Of a stretch of DNA of 6,725 nt, positions 6,565-6,725 are shown piece after piece (the stretch's first letter is position 1; every line of letters begins with the position of its first letter). The DNA comes from Fimbriimonadaceae bacterium (GTDB lineage: Bacteria > Armatimonadota > Fimbriimonadia > Fimbriimonadales > Fimbriimonadaceae). A program made the position numbers and the translations under genes. The notes below the pieces were generated by a model that searched no databases, was not told the origin of the DNA, and was given only the letters and a program-made list of their open reading frames with translations. The DNA is taken from NCBI GenBank assembly GCA_014380605.1, contig JACMJO010000003.1, forward strand, positions 1 through 6,725. Reading direction: 5' to 3'.

Positions 6565-6587
6565 GATTCGGGCGGTTTACCCGATTC
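6565..6587. repeat. Inverted repeat in the leader of the S9 peptidase gene
   Basis: GATTCGGG (6565-6572) and CCCGATTC (6580-6587) form an 8-bp stem with one T-T mismatch and a 7-base loop. It begins four bases upstream of the peptidase ATG and follows the tRNA 3' end by 18 bases. It could be a weak tRNA terminator or attenuator, an operator, or a structure controlling translation. There is no T-run after it on the minus strand, so plain intrinsic termination is unlikely. Confidence 0.45.
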
Positions 6588-6605
6588 ACGAATATCAAGA
6601 AGAAG

Positions 6606-6680
6606 TGGAGCCTTCGACGAGAATTGAACTCGTGACCTTTCCCTTACCAAGGGAATGCTCTGCCGCTGAGCTACGAAGGC
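6606..6680 (-). tRNA. tRNA-Thr (anticodon GGT)
   Basis: The minus strand folds into a full cloverleaf. The acceptor stem GCCTTCG (6674-6680) pairs with CGAAGGC (6610-6616). The D-arm is GCTC/GAGC. The anticodon stem TTCCC/GGGAA encloses the loop TTGGTAA, giving anticodon GGT, which reads ACC and ACU (Thr). The variable loop is five bases and the T-arm is ACGAG-TTCAATT-CTCGT. The discriminator is T and CCA is encoded (6606-6608). The body is 72 nt plus CCA. All stems pair without mismatch, so it should be functional. Confidence 0.97.
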
Positions 6681-6725
6681 CCGTTTTGGGGATGATAGGG
6701 GTGATTGGGTGATGGAAATGATAGG
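6681..6725. other. Upstream flank of tRNA-Thr with a short direct repeat
   Basis: No gene is seen. ATGATAGG occurs twice (6692-6699 and 6718-6725). On the minus strand the first copy gives TATCAT at 6692-6697, a five-of-six match to a -10 box, 11 bases before the tRNA 5' end. It may be the tRNA promoter. No good -35 box is visible before the window ends. Confidence 0.3.

Noticed and set aside
6565..6587. Leader hairpin as a riboswitch
   Set aside because: At about 23 bases it is too small and lacks the conserved core of any aptamer I know.
6606..6680. tRNA-Thr as an integration (att) site of a mobile element
   Set aside because: No repeat of the tRNA 3' end, integrase or phage-like gene is seen in the window. 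The neighbouring genes look like ordinary chromosomal ones.

Overview
The window looks like chromosomal DNA of a free-living bacterium, most likely of the phylum Armatimonadota (Fimbriimonas-like). The best clue is the pilin-like protein encoded at 210-1100. Its N-terminus has the run FPVFAQAKEAAKKT directly after the hydrophobic helix, followed by CLSNIKQVNLGLQMY and, near the C-terminus, an H-X9-DG motif. From memory, this pattern is common in Armatimonadota and related to the large prepilin families of Planctomycetes and Lentisphaerae. The assignment is an inference from protein style, not from a database search.

Layout. Positions 1-122 hold the last codons of a plus-strand gene cut by the window edge. 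A perfect 50-bp palindrome (147-196) follows and probably acts as a bidirectional terminator. From 2391 down to 210, on the minus strand, lie three tightly packed genes: a 73-aa lipoprotein, a LacI-family repressor and an H-X9-DG prepilin. Each junction is a 4-base ATGA overlap, so they almost certainly form one operon with translational coupling. The divergent gap 2392-2501 carries a likely minus-strand extended -10 box and a CG-centred imperfect dyad that could be the LacI operator. On the plus strand, 2502-3683 encodes an exported glycoside hydrolase family 5 enzyme of the exo-beta-1,3-glucanase-like type. A hairpin terminator (3687-3717) separates it from a convergent 942-aa exported S9 (prolyl oligopeptidase family) peptidase at 3733-6561. 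Upstream of the peptidase, on the same strand, is a complete tRNA-Thr(GGT) with encoded CCA.

How it may work together (inference). The LacI protein may sense a sugar, perhaps released by the neighbouring GH5 glucanase, and control its own operon and possibly the divergent GH5 gene. That would link a secreted glucan-degrading enzyme to a dedicated pilin-like protein and a small lipoprotein at the cell envelope. The S9 peptidase is separated by a terminator and is probably an independent scavenging or housekeeping exo-/oligopeptidase. No mobile element, CRISPR array, phage gene or defence gene was seen. The most distinctive item is the overlapping lipoprotein-LacI-prepilin cassette.
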